64,000 nt of DNA from Limosilactobacillus panis. Lineage in GTDB: Bacteria > Bacillota > Bacilli > Lactobacillales > Lactobacillaceae. This document shows positions 10,045 to 17,628 of this stretch, piece after piece. Within the stretch, counting starts at the first letter, position 1. Each line of letters starts with the position of its first letter. Where the stretch lies: positions 496,001 to 560,000 of the forward strand of contig NZ_CP081855.1 of the NCBI RefSeq assembly GCF_019797825.1. Reading direction: 5' to 3'. Both the position numbers and the translations under genes were made by a program. Below the pieces are notes generated by a model. That model did not search any database. It saw only the letters and a list, made by a program, of their open reading frames with translations, and was not told the DNA's origin.

Positions 10045-10995
10045 ATGCTAGCAATTTTCCTGTCAGCCGTTTCTGGTGTTTTAATTATTTTAGTAATGGT
10101 CGTGGTGGGCTTCGTAATGAATGAACGGGGCTGGTTCAACGAACAGTCGCCCCGCATCATTTCCCGCCTAGTTACCCAGGTTTCTTTACCTTGCTACATG
10201 GTTACCACCATCATGCACGATTTTTCTGCCGGACAACTGAAGAACCTTTTACCGGACCTCCGTTACCCGGTGATCTCGATGCTAATCCTGTTTGCCCTTT
10301 CCTTCGCGGTCGCCCGGGCGATTGGCATCAAGCGGTCCCACATTGGCCTGTTTTCGTCAATGTTTTTCAACTCCAACACGGTTTTCATTGGTCTGCCAAT
10401 CAACCTGGCCCTGTTTGGTAATTCTTCAATCCCCTACGTGCTGGTTTACTACATGGCAAACACGACCTTCTTCTGGACCCTGGGGGTGTGGTTGATTCAA
10501 AAAGACGGCATGCACGAGGCCAAGATTGATCCCCTGACGGCACTGAAAAAGATCTTTTCACCGCCGCTGTTGGGCTTCATTTTGGGGGTCATCTTGGTAA
10601 TCCTCCATGTCCACCTGCCGAAGTTCATCATGAGTGACCTTTCATACATTGGGGGGCTAACCATCCCAATGTCGATGATCTTTATTGGTATTGCCATCTC
10701 TAACGCCGGGTTGAGCCGGGTAAAGATTTCCCGGGATGCCCTGGGAATTCTTTTAGGACGTTTCCTCTTGGCACCTGCCTTGATGGCACTTTTGGTCTTG
10801 CCGAGTTCAATGTCGCCACTGATGAAGCAGGTCTTTATCCTCCAAGCGGCGATGCCGGTAATGACGAACGCACCGGTTGTTTCCAAGCTGTACCATGCCG
10901 ACTCTAGTTACGCCGCAATTATGGTCACGGAAACGACCGTCCTCAGTGTGATTGTCATTCCAATCCTGATGGTAATCATCAAGACCTTCTTATAG
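10045..10995 (+). CDS. AEC family transporter (auxin efflux carrier/malate permease type)
   Basis: A 316-aa integral membrane protein with about ten helices arranged as two five-helix repeats, the usual AEC fold. Family-like stretches include VGFVMNERGWFNEQ at the N-terminus and SMFFNSNTVFIGLPI in the middle, with the paired Asn and Gly-Leu-Pro typical of the substrate site. Members in lactic acid bacteria move malate or related organic acids. The actual substrate cannot be read from sequence. ATG 10045 follows GATGAGGT closely. It is divergent from the gene ending at 9878. Confidence 0.85.
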   Translation: MLAIFLSAVSGVLIILVMVVVGFVMNERGWFNEQSPRIISRLVTQVSLPCYMVTTIMHDFSAGQLKNLLPDLRYPVISMLILFALSFAVARAIGIKRSHIGLFSSMFFNSNTVFIGLPINLALFGNSSIPYVLVYYMANTTFFWTLGVWLIQKDGMHEAKIDPLTALKKIFSPPLLGFILGVILVILHVHLPKFIMSDLSYIGGLTIPMSMIFIGIAISNAGLSRVKISRDALGILLGRFLLAPALMALLVLPSSMSPLMKQVFILQAAMPVMTNAPVVSKLYHADSSYAAIMVTETTVLSVIVIPILMVIIKTFL

Positions 10996-11002
10996 GAAAT
11001 AT

Positions 11003-11032
11003 TTGATAATTTCCCGGGAAATACGCTATCAT
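11003..11032 (+). promoter_or_regulatory. Promoter with spacer palindrome, upstream of the mutase-like gene
   Basis: TTGATA (11003-11008) and TATCAT (11027-11032) have an 18-bp spacer that is mostly occupied by the perfect 14-bp palindrome ATTTCCCGGGAAAT (11009-11022). A protein bound there would block RNA polymerase. The regulator is unknown. Confidence 0.5.
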
Positions 11033-11063
11033 TAAATTGTAAAAGGGAGAGCGAGAAAGAATT

Positions 11064-11747
11064 ATGGTAGACTTAGTAATCGTGCGTCACGGGCAGAGTC
11101 AGGCAAACCATGACAACATCTTCACTGGTTGGACGGATGTCCCGTTAACTGACAAGGGAATTGCCCAGGGAATTGCGGTTGGCAAGGCCTTGAAGGTAAC
11201 TGGCATTCAGTTTAGCGATGCTAATACCTCCTACATGTCCCGGGCAATTGTCACGACAAACATTATTCTGGATGAAATCGACCAACTTTATATTCCGGTT
11301 CACAAGACCTGGCGGTTGAACGAACGGCATTACGGCGCCCTTTCAGGCCGTAATAAGGCCGTCGTTAAGGAAAAAGTCGGGGCCGACCAGCTTCACCGTT
11401 GGCGGCGGGGGTACAGTGAAGTACCGCCAAAGTTGACGACCCGTCAGCACGACCGGCGTTATGACCGGCTTGGCATTAAGATGCCCCTTAGTGAGAGCCT
11501 GGCAATGACCCAGAAGCGTCTGTTGCCGTTTTGGGAAGACCAGGTAGCACCCCGGTTGCTTGACGGTAAGAATCAGCTGATTGTTGCCCACGGCAGCTCG
11601 CTCCGGGCCCTGATTAAGTACCTCGATCAAATTCCGGACGACCAGATTGACAAGGTGGAAGTACCAAACGGTAAGCCGATTTGGTATAAGTTCGATAACC
11701 ACCTCCGCATCGTTAACAAGACATTTATTACTATGGATGGTGAATAA
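11064..11747 (+). CDS. Phosphoglycerate mutase-like protein (2,3-BPG-dependent type)
   Basis: Histidine phosphatase superfamily, GpmA branch: interconverts 3- and 2-phosphoglycerate or acts as a phosphatase. The phosphohistidine motif is VRHGQSQANHDNIFTGW at residues 7-23. RLNERHYGALSGRNK holds the second-site residues and AHGSSLRAL the second catalytic histidine. The length of 227 aa is close to GpmA. QSQAN replaces the usual QSEWN, so it may be a divergent paralogue rather than the main glycolytic enzyme. It is likely co-transcribed with the esterase, whose start is 2 bp after its stop. Confidence 0.85.
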   Translation: MVDLVIVRHGQSQANHDNIFTGWTDVPLTDKGIAQGIAVGKALKVTGIQFSDANTSYMSRAIVTTNIILDEIDQLYIPVHKTWRLNERHYGALSGRNKAVVKEKVGADQLHRWRRGYSEVPPKLTTRQHDRRYDRLGIKMPLSESLAMTQKRLLPFWEDQVAPRLLDGKNQLIVAHGSSLRALIKYLDQIPDDQIDKVEVPNGKPIWYKFDNHLRIVNKTFITMDGE

Positions 11748-11748
11748 G

Positions 11749-12618
11749 ATGGCAATTCATGAACTTGAAAATAACCCGGATCTTAAGGGCCAAGTGCGGT
11801 TGATTGATAACGTTACCTATGCGGCAATTGACGGGCGGCCCCTTAAGATGGCAATCCTGGAACCGTGGACCCAGCGTTTTCCGCTGAAGTATAGCCCATT
11901 GCCGCGGCCATTAATTGTCTTTGTTCAGGGAAGTTCCTGGCGTGTGGGCAAGATGGGGGAGCAGATTCCCCAGTTAATTCAGTTTGTTAAGGCTGGCTAT
12001 GTGGTCGCCACAGTCCAACACCGTAACACCCTGGATGGCTATCCGTTCCCGGCATTTCTCCAGGACGTTAAGACCGCAATTCGCTACCTCCGGCGACACG
12101 CTATTAAGTATGCAATTGATCCCGAGAAGGTGGCTATTTGGGGGACGTCATCCGGAGCCAATGCGGCCATGCTGGTGGCACTGACCGAAGATGACCCCCG
12201 GTATGCCGGCCACCTCTATTTGACCGAGTCCGACCGTGTCAACGCGGTTGTCAGTTGCTTTGCCCCGATGGATATCAAGGATACCTTTGAGTACACGGCG
12301 GCGGTACCGGGCAGTGAATTATTGAAGTTCTGCCTGCTTGGGATGGACACGAAGAAGTGGTCAGAAAAGGAAAAGGAGATGAGTCCCCTGTACCAGGTAA
12401 AACCTGGCCAGGACTACCCACCATTCCTCTTACTTCACGGTGACGCCGATAAGGTTGTTCCTTACCACCAGATGGAGGACATGTACCACAAGCTGACCGA
12501 TGAAGGCTATGATGTTGAAGCCTACCGGGTAAAGGGCGCTAACCACGAAAAGGACTTTTGGAGCGCAAAAGTTTATCAGGTCGTCCAGAAATTCCTCGAC
12601 CAGCAACTTAAGAATTAA
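11749..12618 (+). CDS. Alpha/beta hydrolase, esterase type
   Basis: A 289-aa cytoplasmic hydrolase of the BD-FAE/esterase-lipase group. The nucleophile elbow GTSSGA places the serine near residue 134. The acid is in HGDADKVVP and the histidine in GANHEKDF. An oxyanion-type element VQGSSW precedes them. ATG 11749 starts just after the mutase stop, so I prefer it to upstream in-frame starts inside that gene. The likely substrate is an ester such as an acetylated or feruloylated sugar, but this is not determined. Confidence 0.85.
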   Translation: MAIHELENNPDLKGQVRLIDNVTYAAIDGRPLKMAILEPWTQRFPLKYSPLPRPLIVFVQGSSWRVGKMGEQIPQLIQFVKAGYVVATVQHRNTLDGYPFPAFLQDVKTAIRYLRRHAIKYAIDPEKVAIWGTSSGANAAMLVALTEDDPRYAGHLYLTESDRVNAVVSCFAPMDIKDTFEYTAAVPGSELLKFCLLGMDTKKWSEKEKEMSPLYQVKPGQDYPPFLLLHGDADKVVPYHQMEDMYHKLTDEGYDVEAYRVKGANHEKDFWSAKVYQVVQKFLDQQLKN

Positions 12619-12625
12619 AAATAAA

Positions 12626-12675
12626 GGACCCTTAGCGGTGTGTCGTCAGTTGACACGGTGCTAAGGGTCCTTTTA
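12626..12675. terminator. Bidirectional terminator
   Basis: GGACCCTTAGC (12626-12636) pairs with GCTAAGGGTCC (12660-12670), with an inner GTGTC/GACAC stem. A T run follows on the plus strand and an A-rich run precedes it, so it can serve both the esterase and the convergent XRE gene. Confidence 0.85.
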
Positions 12676-12676
12676 A

Positions 12677-12883
12677 TTATTCATCTTTTACATACTGGAG
12701 AATATCACCGGGCCGGCAATCCAGAACCTGGCAAATCTTTTCGAGAGTAGCAAAGCGAATCCCGCGGGCCTTACCAGTCTTAAGAATTGACAGGTTTGCT
12801 GGTGTGATGCCAATTCGCTTAGCAAGCTCCTTAGAGGTAATCCCCCTTTGGCCCATCACCAGTCCTAAAGTTACCTTAATCAT
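12677..12883 (-). CDS. XRE-family transcriptional regulator (YozG type)
   Basis: A 68-aa Cro/CI-type DNA-binding protein that is almost entirely one helix-turn-helix domain: GITSKELAKRIGITPANLS covers the two recognition helices, and CRPGDILQYV is the usual C-terminal strand. It starts 11 bp after the DUF2975 gene, whose stop codon overlaps its Shine-Dalgarno (AGGTGGTGAG), so the pair is one operon. Such pairs are common in firmicutes, with the small regulator probably controlled by or controlling its membrane partner. Confidence 0.9.
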   Translation of the reverse strand: MIKVTLGLVMGQRGITSKELAKRIGITPANLSILKTGKARGIRFATLEKICQVLDCRPGDILQYVKDE

Positions 12884-12894
12884 TGACTCACCAC

Positions 12895-13401
12895 CTAAAT
12901 AATGTTGTCGGCGTCTTGCTGGAGCGCGATTCCCCGCTTGAAGATCAAGTAAATAATTAGCAGAAAAACAATAAATCCAATGCCGTCACTAAAGTTGTCT
13001 TCTGTCATTACAATGAAGCTGACAAATGGTTTAACTTGAACCAGGCGTAGCCAGATGGTGGTGATACCACTAATGATTAACCCAGCGATTTCCAGCCACA
13101 AAAGTTGCTGTAATGCCTGACAGTTAGCTGCAATAAAGTAGTGGCCCCGGTTAAGATTGTCCAATAAACGGTGAGTTGCTAGTAATCCAGCGAAGGCAAG
13201 AGCAGCGACGATTACTGCTACTAGTCCCTGAATGACGAGGTTAATGGTTAGGTGGCCGCCAAGAAACGTACGGGGTGAAACTAGGCAACAAATTCCGGCA
13301 ATCACGGTTGCAAAGGCGGTAAAGAAGGTGGCAACGATACCGAGGTCAATGGCTACCTGGGCTAATCCTAAAACGAACTTGATTAACTTTTCTCTCATCA
13401 T
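12895..13401 (-). CDS. DUF2975 membrane protein
   Basis: A 168-aa protein with four predicted membrane helices (about residues 10-38, 53-76, 95-118 and 138-158), matching the DUF2975 family in length and in its link to a downstream YozG-like regulator. The function is unknown. It could be a membrane sensor or anti-factor for the regulator. Two consecutive ATG codons follow GGAGGAGTGACTG. An inverted repeat with a third half-site lies 32-73 bp upstream and may be the operator. Confidence 0.8.
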   Translation of the reverse strand: MMREKLIKFVLGLAQVAIDLGIVATFFTAFATVIAGICCLVSPRTFLGGHLTINLVIQGLVAVIVAALAFAGLLATHRLLDNLNRGHYFIAANCQALQQLLWLEIAGLIISGITTIWLRLVQVKPFVSFIVMTEDNFSDGIGFIVFLLIIYLIFKRGIALQQDADNII

Positions 13402-13432
13402 CAGTCACTCCTCCAGTGATTCTTATTTACAA

Positions 13433-13474
13433 AATTATTGTAAAGCAATAATTAAATATCGTCAAACAATAATT
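13433..13474 (-). promoter_or_regulatory. Candidate operator: three CAATAATT half-sites
   Basis: AATTATTG (13433-13440) and CAATAATT (13446-13453) form a perfect inverted repeat with a 5-bp gap. A further CAATAATT lies at 13467-13474, exactly 21 bp (two helical turns) from the second. It stands just upstream of the DUF2975-XRE operon, suggesting autoregulation by the XRE protein. Confidence 0.5.
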
Positions 13475-13487
13475 GAAGTGGACCAAA

Positions 13488-13516
13488 TAAAAAGAGCCAG
13501 CACTTAATGCCGACTC
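13488..13516 (-). terminator. Terminator of pepC
   Basis: On the minus strand GAGTCGGC pairs (two wobbles) with GCTGGCTC, followed by TTTTTATTT. Confidence 0.7.
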
Positions 13517-13546
13517 AGTAAGTGATTTATTTGGCTAATTATGATA

Positions 13547-14887
13547 TTAGGCAAGGGTGCCCATTGGATCCCATGGCTTGAGGACGATTGGCTCCTGGGC
13601 CTGTTCTTTCAGCAGCTTTTCTGACAGGTACTTCTTGTTAATAACAATTTGGAAGCAGTATTGATCCATCCAGTCGTCACTCATAACGAAGTAGCCCTTG
13701 TGACCAACCTTGTTTCCCCAGGAGTTTTCGACCTTCCACTTGGTTGGCTGGCCATCAACCAGGTCAACTCCGGTTAATACCATGGCGTGATCCATCATGC
13801 TTTGACCGTAGTCCAGCATTTGGGCCTTAGTCATGTCCAGGTCAACGTCAAAAAGTTCGTTGTAACGGTATGTGTTGAGGGCCATAATCCCGAGCTTGGT
13901 TTCAGAATACTTGACCACATCGGATCCAAACCAGACGCTTTCGCCGCCCTTCAGTTGGTCAATGGCGAGTTGCTTGAATTCATCCATCGGCAGGTTAAGG
14001 TGCTTGATTTGCCGGCCACCAACGACATTACCGAGCATATCAATTGTGTAGGTCTTGTGGTATTCCTTGTCAGCGGTTGGGGCCTGGATAATGGAGACGT
14101 AATCTTCCAGGTTCCAGCCAACGTACTTCTTGAAGAATTCTTGAGGGGTCAAGTTGGCGTCCCGGTGGTATTCGTTATCTTTCTTAGTCCGATATTCAAA
14201 GTCAAAGTGAGTAGCGGGTTCACCAAAAGCGTAGGCGAGGATCCGGTAGACTTCGTTGAGCATCTTTTGCCGGGCAGTGTTTAGTTCGTCATCGCTAGCA
14301 TTATCTTCGTTGACCATCTTACGCAGGATAACGGCGTCGTGCCGGAGCTTGTTGTTCAGCACTTCATTGATGCCCCGAGAGTTGTTAGAGTTGAATGATT
14401 CAGGCATGGCCGTTTTCGGAACCACCCCGTACTTTTCAATGAGGGCGCACAGCATGTCCCATTGGCCACCATCACTTTGCGGTGTGGCCATTAACCAGGC
14501 CACCTTCCGGCTGTCGGCATCCTTCTTGGCGGTCTTTAAAACATTTTCGTAGAAGTAGTTGGCTTTTTCAAACTTGTCCCAGAAGAACTGGTAGGACTGC
14601 GAAAGCTCAAAGTTGTCGGGGAGGTTGAACTTTTGCTGCATGTCGTGCCGCATGGTATTTAGGGCAGCAAACATCCAGCAACGACCGGACTGCTTTTGGT
14701 CGGCAACGTTCCCGGTCTTAAGATCGATTGAGAAGTGGGGGTCGTTGTCCTTGATTGAGTGCCAATCAAAGCTGGCATTCCGAACCCCGTTCTTGGTAAC
14801 GGCGCGTTCTAAAACTTGACTGTCACGTCGGTTGTCGTAGTCGGCGCGGAAGTTGGCAATATCATCGTTAGAAATAGCAAAACTCAT
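13547..14887 (-). CDS. pepC: Aminopeptidase C (bleomycin hydrolase family)
   Basis: A cytoplasmic C1B cysteine aminopeptidase that frees N-terminal residues from peptides during protein-derived nutrition. Catalytic residues are visible: Cys70 in QKQSGRCWMFA, His367 in MDHAMVLTG and Asn388 in VENSWGNKVG. The length of 446 aa is normal. The C-terminal tail (WDPMGTLA) matches the self-compartmentalising hexamer type, in which the tail lies in the active site. ATG 14887 follows AAGGAGGCTC. It is monocistronic. Confidence 0.97.
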   Translation of the reverse strand: MSFAISNDDIANFRADYDNRRDSQVLERAVTKNGVRNASFDWHSIKDNDPHFSIDLKTGNVADQKQSGRCWMFAALNTMRHDMQQKFNLPDNFELSQSYQFFWDKFEKANYFYENVLKTAKKDADSRKVAWLMATPQSDGGQWDMLCALIEKYGVVPKTAMPESFNSNNSRGINEVLNNKLRHDAVILRKMVNEDNASDDELNTARQKMLNEVYRILAYAFGEPATHFDFEYRTKKDNEYHRDANLTPQEFFKKYVGWNLEDYVSIIQAPTADKEYHKTYTIDMLGNVVGGRQIKHLNLPMDEFKQLAIDQLKGGESVWFGSDVVKYSETKLGIMALNTYRYNELFDVDLDMTKAQMLDYGQSMMDHAMVLTGVDLVDGQPTKWKVENSWGNKVGHKGYFVMSDDWMDQYCFQIVINKKYLSEKLLKEQAQEPIVLKPWDPMGTLA

Positions 14888-14966
14888 TTAATGAGCCTCC
14901 TTTAAATTGTTACTACCTATTATAAAACAAAAGCCAGCACAACATAATAAAACGACGGCCCAATCT

Positions 14967-15085
14967 GTGAACTACTCGGCCATTAATGACCGCGCTTCTG
15001 GGAACACGGAGTAGTATTTAGGATATTATACCTGTATTCAAGCTACCTAACTTACAGAACTCCACTCTATTACCATGGCTAGTCC
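14967..15085 (-). ncRNA. Candidate omega RNA (reRNA) of TnpB copy 1
   Basis: The roughly 115 nt after the tnpB stop are strongly conserved between the two copies although non-coding, up to the right end at 14967. In TnpB systems this is where the guide RNA scaffold lies, with the guide taken from the flank just beyond (here plus-strand 14947-14966). The RNA is inferred by position and conservation. Confidence 0.5.
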
Positions 15086-16258
15086 CTAACCAATAGCTTT
15101 TAATCCTTGATGCAAGATATTAACTGCCGCATTAATATCGCGATCGTGATGGGTACCACAGCTTGGGCACGTCCATTCACGAATGTTAAGGGGCTTAGGG
15201 CCACTATGATAGCCACAATGACTACAAATTTGACTGGTATAGTTTGGCTTAACCACCACTAAACGTCTACCATACCAGGCACATTTATATGCCAACATGG
15301 TCTGGAACTGATACCAACTGGCATTTGCAATCGCTTTAGCTAGGCAATGATTTTTCTGAAGGTTTTTGGTTTTCAAATCTTCAATGACGATTACGTCGTA
15401 TTGCTTAACCAAGGTCGTTGTTAATTTATGCAAATAATCTTTGCGCTGGTTCGCCACCTTGGCTTGGTAACGGGCCTTTTGTTGCTGTGCTCGTTGCCAG
15501 TTTTGGTAATCACTTAGTTCTTTCTTAATGGTTTTGTGGTTATGGTTCCATTGACAGACGGCAACCGTCGCCTGATGTTTCCGCTTGGCATACCTACTTT
15601 GCCACTTAGCTGCTTGCTTTTCTGCCCATTTAGCATTAAAAGTTCCGTACTTAATCCCATCAGAACTAATGGCTAGATTAGTGATGCCAACATCAACTCC
15701 AACTGCTTTTTCCGCCTTTCTTAAGTGTTTGGGAGCCTCAACCGCCACTTGTAATGACAGATAGTAGCGGCCAGTGGGCTCAAAGCAAACCGTATAGCAC
15801 CTGATTTTGCTATTAGCTAACCAGGTTGTTTTACTGGTCCGAATGCTGCCCAACTTAGGCAACTTAACCCGCCGTTTAGCAAGTACCCGACAAACTGACC
15901 GCCCCGTATAAGCTTGCCGAATAGCTCGACGCGATTTAAAACGTGGGTAACCGCCCCGATGTTTAAATAGCATCTTAAAGGCTTGGGCGAGGTTGTGATT
16001 AACCACTAGAAAATTAGTTGAGTCACTAGCCCTAAGAAATGGGTATTCCTGTTTGAGTCTCTTCAGTAGATAATTCATCCCGTATTCATTGACAAAGTGA
16101 CTACTAGGATTATTTTGATACCGCTCCTTGGCCATTGCCAACATTTGGTTCCAAACGAAGCGGTCGTTACCAAACATCTGCCACAATTGTTCCCTTTGCT
16201 GGGCATTGGGATATAGGCGAAGTTTGATCCCCTTTATAACTTGCGCCATTTTCACCAC
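15086..16258 (-). CDS. tnpB: TnpB, RNA-guided endonuclease
   Basis: A 390-aa IS605 OrfB/TnpB protein, the compact ancestor of Cas12, which cuts DNA guided by an RNA from the element's right end. The RuvC residues are complete: Asp189 in [11 protein letters not shown], Glu293 in VIVIEDLKT and Asp374 in [11 protein letters not shown]. The zinc ribbon CSHCGYHSG...CPSCG is intact (Cys345, 348, 364, 367). It may start at GTG 16258 or at the ATG 9 bases later. A sister copy at 51725 is interrupted by a stop, so this is the only complete copy here. Confidence 0.93.
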   Translation of the reverse strand: MVKMAQVIKGIKLRLYPNAQQREQLWQMFGNDRFVWNQMLAMAKERYQNNPSSHFVNEYGMNYLLKRLKQEYPFLRASDSTNFLVVNHNLAQAFKMLFKHRGGYPRFKSRRAIRQAYTGRSVCRVLAKRRVKLPKLGSIRTSKTTWLANSKIRCYTVCFEPTGRYYLSLQVAVEAPKHLRKAEKAVGVDVGITNLAISSDGIKYGTFNAKWAEKQAAKWQSRYAKRKHQATVAVCQWNHNHKTIKKELSDYQNWQRAQQQKARYQAKVANQRKDYLHKLTTTLVKQYDVIVIEDLKTKNLQKNHCLAKAIANASWYQFQTMLAYKCAWYGRRLVVVKPNYTSQICSHCGYHSGPKPLNIREWTCPSCGTHHDRDINAAVNILHQGLKAIG

Positions 16259-16375
16259 AATCTTTCATCATTGGCTAGTTAACAAAGCTAATTAATAGCT
16301 GAACACTTCTCTCTGTTAAGTACATTATATCACATCCTAAAACATATGTTCGATTAAAAGGTTAAAAAATAGGCA

Positions 16376-16470
16376 AGGGGGCTGTGACATAAGTCCCAAA
16401 TAATTAATGGAGTTAGATGAAATTTTCGGATTTCATTTAACTCCATTTTCCTTTAAAATATTAGTAAAAG
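16376..16470. repeat. Solo end of an IS1182-type element
   Basis: GGGGCTGTGACATAAGTCCC followed by the hairpin AATGGAGTTAGATGAAA / TTTCATTTAACTCCATT has the same design as the right end of the IS at 22967-24612 (hairpin, then TTGTCACAACCCC), but no transposase of that type is attached. It is a leftover end next to a later insertion. Confidence 0.55.
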
Positions 16471-16587
16471 AAAGAGGCTGGGAATTAACTATTAATTCTT
16501 GGTTCTCTAACAGTAAAATCCGGACTATAATTTTTGATCGATTCAAAAATCATAGTCCGGATTTTAAATTACCTGAAATGTCAAATT

Positions 16588-17628
16588 AAGTTAGAAAGAA
16601 ACTAACTGTGCATCTGTGATATTCTCCATGAATACCTCAATGGGTGTGCGGTAGTGCAGTGACTTCCGTGGAATATTGTTCCGGTATGACATTAGCTGAG
16701 TAACTAATTCATCCGGGAGATTACGGAAGTCTTTCTTTTTACTCAGACCATCACGCCGAAGAATACCGTTGGTGTTTTCGTTTAGCCCTCGCTGATTAGG
16801 CGCACCGACTTCCGCAAAATATGTCTGAATATCGTGCTTATTGGCAATCTCACGCCAGCCCGCGAATTCCTTACCGTTGTCAAAGGTGATGGACTTAAAA
16901 AGATGACGAGGCTGTTTTGATAGCCATTGGTCCAAATAATAGTTCACACTCTCGGCCGTTTTGTGATGGACATTCAAAACAATCTCAACTTTTGAAATCC
17001 GTTCTACTAGGGTCATCACAGCACCATGGTGAGCTTTCCCTTGAACCGTATCAGCTTCTAAATGACCAAATTCATGTTGGTAATGTGGAAAATCGCGGTA
17101 ACGTTGGTAAATACTGCGACCAAGATGGCCAGCTTTCCCACGCCGTTCAACGTAGCCATTTGGGTGACGGTTACCTTTCATTGGTAACTGCTTAACATCA
17201 AAGCCATATTGACCACGAGCAAACATGCGATAAAGCGTCCGCATACTACAACTGATTTTCTTCTCTGACCGACCAATAATGGTATCTGGCGTCCAACCTT
17301 GACTAACTTGCTTGGTAATGTAACTTACTTCATCATCAGGTAACGTCATTGGTTTACGACCACAACGGCGCTTATTCCGTTGGTACTGCTTTAAATACTG
17401 CGTAATTGTCTTGCCCGTATCCAAGTAACGATAAACTCGATAAATTGTTTCAGCACTACGCTTTAGTGATTTAGCAACTCGATAAGCTCGAGTGTCTTGA
17501 CGATAAAATTCAGCTATGAGAGTTAATTCACGTGTGGTAAGATGTTTGTAGGTCATTTGTGATTGCCTTTCTTTTGATTAGGGATACTCAAAAGTCTATC
17601 ACAAATGGTTTTTTTGTTTTTCTAACTT
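16588..17628 (-). mobile_element. IS30-family insertion sequence 1
   Basis: A 1041-bp element with terminal repeats starting AAGTTAGAAA on both sides and a 4-bp direct duplication AATT (16584-16587 and 17629-17632). It is inserted in the last codons of the IS1182-type transposase. Removing it restores an ending of ...NPVCKI followed by TGA. Confidence 0.85.
16591..17556 (-). CDS. IS30-family transposase
   Basis: A 321-aa DDE transposase. The N-terminal helix-turn-helix (LTLIAEFYRQDTRAYRVAK) binds the ends. The catalytic acids are in HLEADTVQG, TFDNGKEF and NENTNGILR, the IS30 form of DDE. It is full length and apparently intact. The start ATG follows AAAGGCAATCAC, a modest Shine-Dalgarno. 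The stop lies 3 bp inside the element's left end. Confidence 0.95.
   Translation of the reverse strand: MTYKHLTTRELTLIAEFYRQDTRAYRVAKSLKRSAETIYRVYRYLDTGKTITQYLKQYQRNKRRCGRKPMTLPDDEVSYITKQVSQGWTPDTIIGRSEKKISCSMRTLYRMFARGQYGFDVKQLPMKGNRHPNGYVERRGKAGHLGRSIYQRYRDFPHYQHEFGHLEADTVQGKAHHGAVMTLVERISKVEIVLNVHHKTAESVNYYLDQWLSKQPRHLFKSITFDNGKEFAGWREIANKHDIQTYFAEVGAPNQRGLNENTNGILRRDGLSKKKDFRNLPDELVTQLMSYRNNIPRKSLHYRTPIEVFMENITDAQLVSF

Larger units (their letters stand above)
14967..16360 (-). mobile_element. IS200/IS605-type element carrying tnpB only, copy 1
   Basis: Comparison with the copy at 51623-53013 defines the ends: on the minus strand both begin at TTTTAATCGAACATATG and end near GTAGTTYAC, after which the flanks diverge. 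No tnpA transposase is present, so movement would need one in trans. The 5' end contains the palindrome AACATATGTT, as expected for a subterminal hairpin. Confidence 0.75.

Noticed and set aside
16407..16589. 60-aa plus-strand ORF
   Set aside because: It runs through two insertion-sequence ends and their hairpins and cannot be a real gene.
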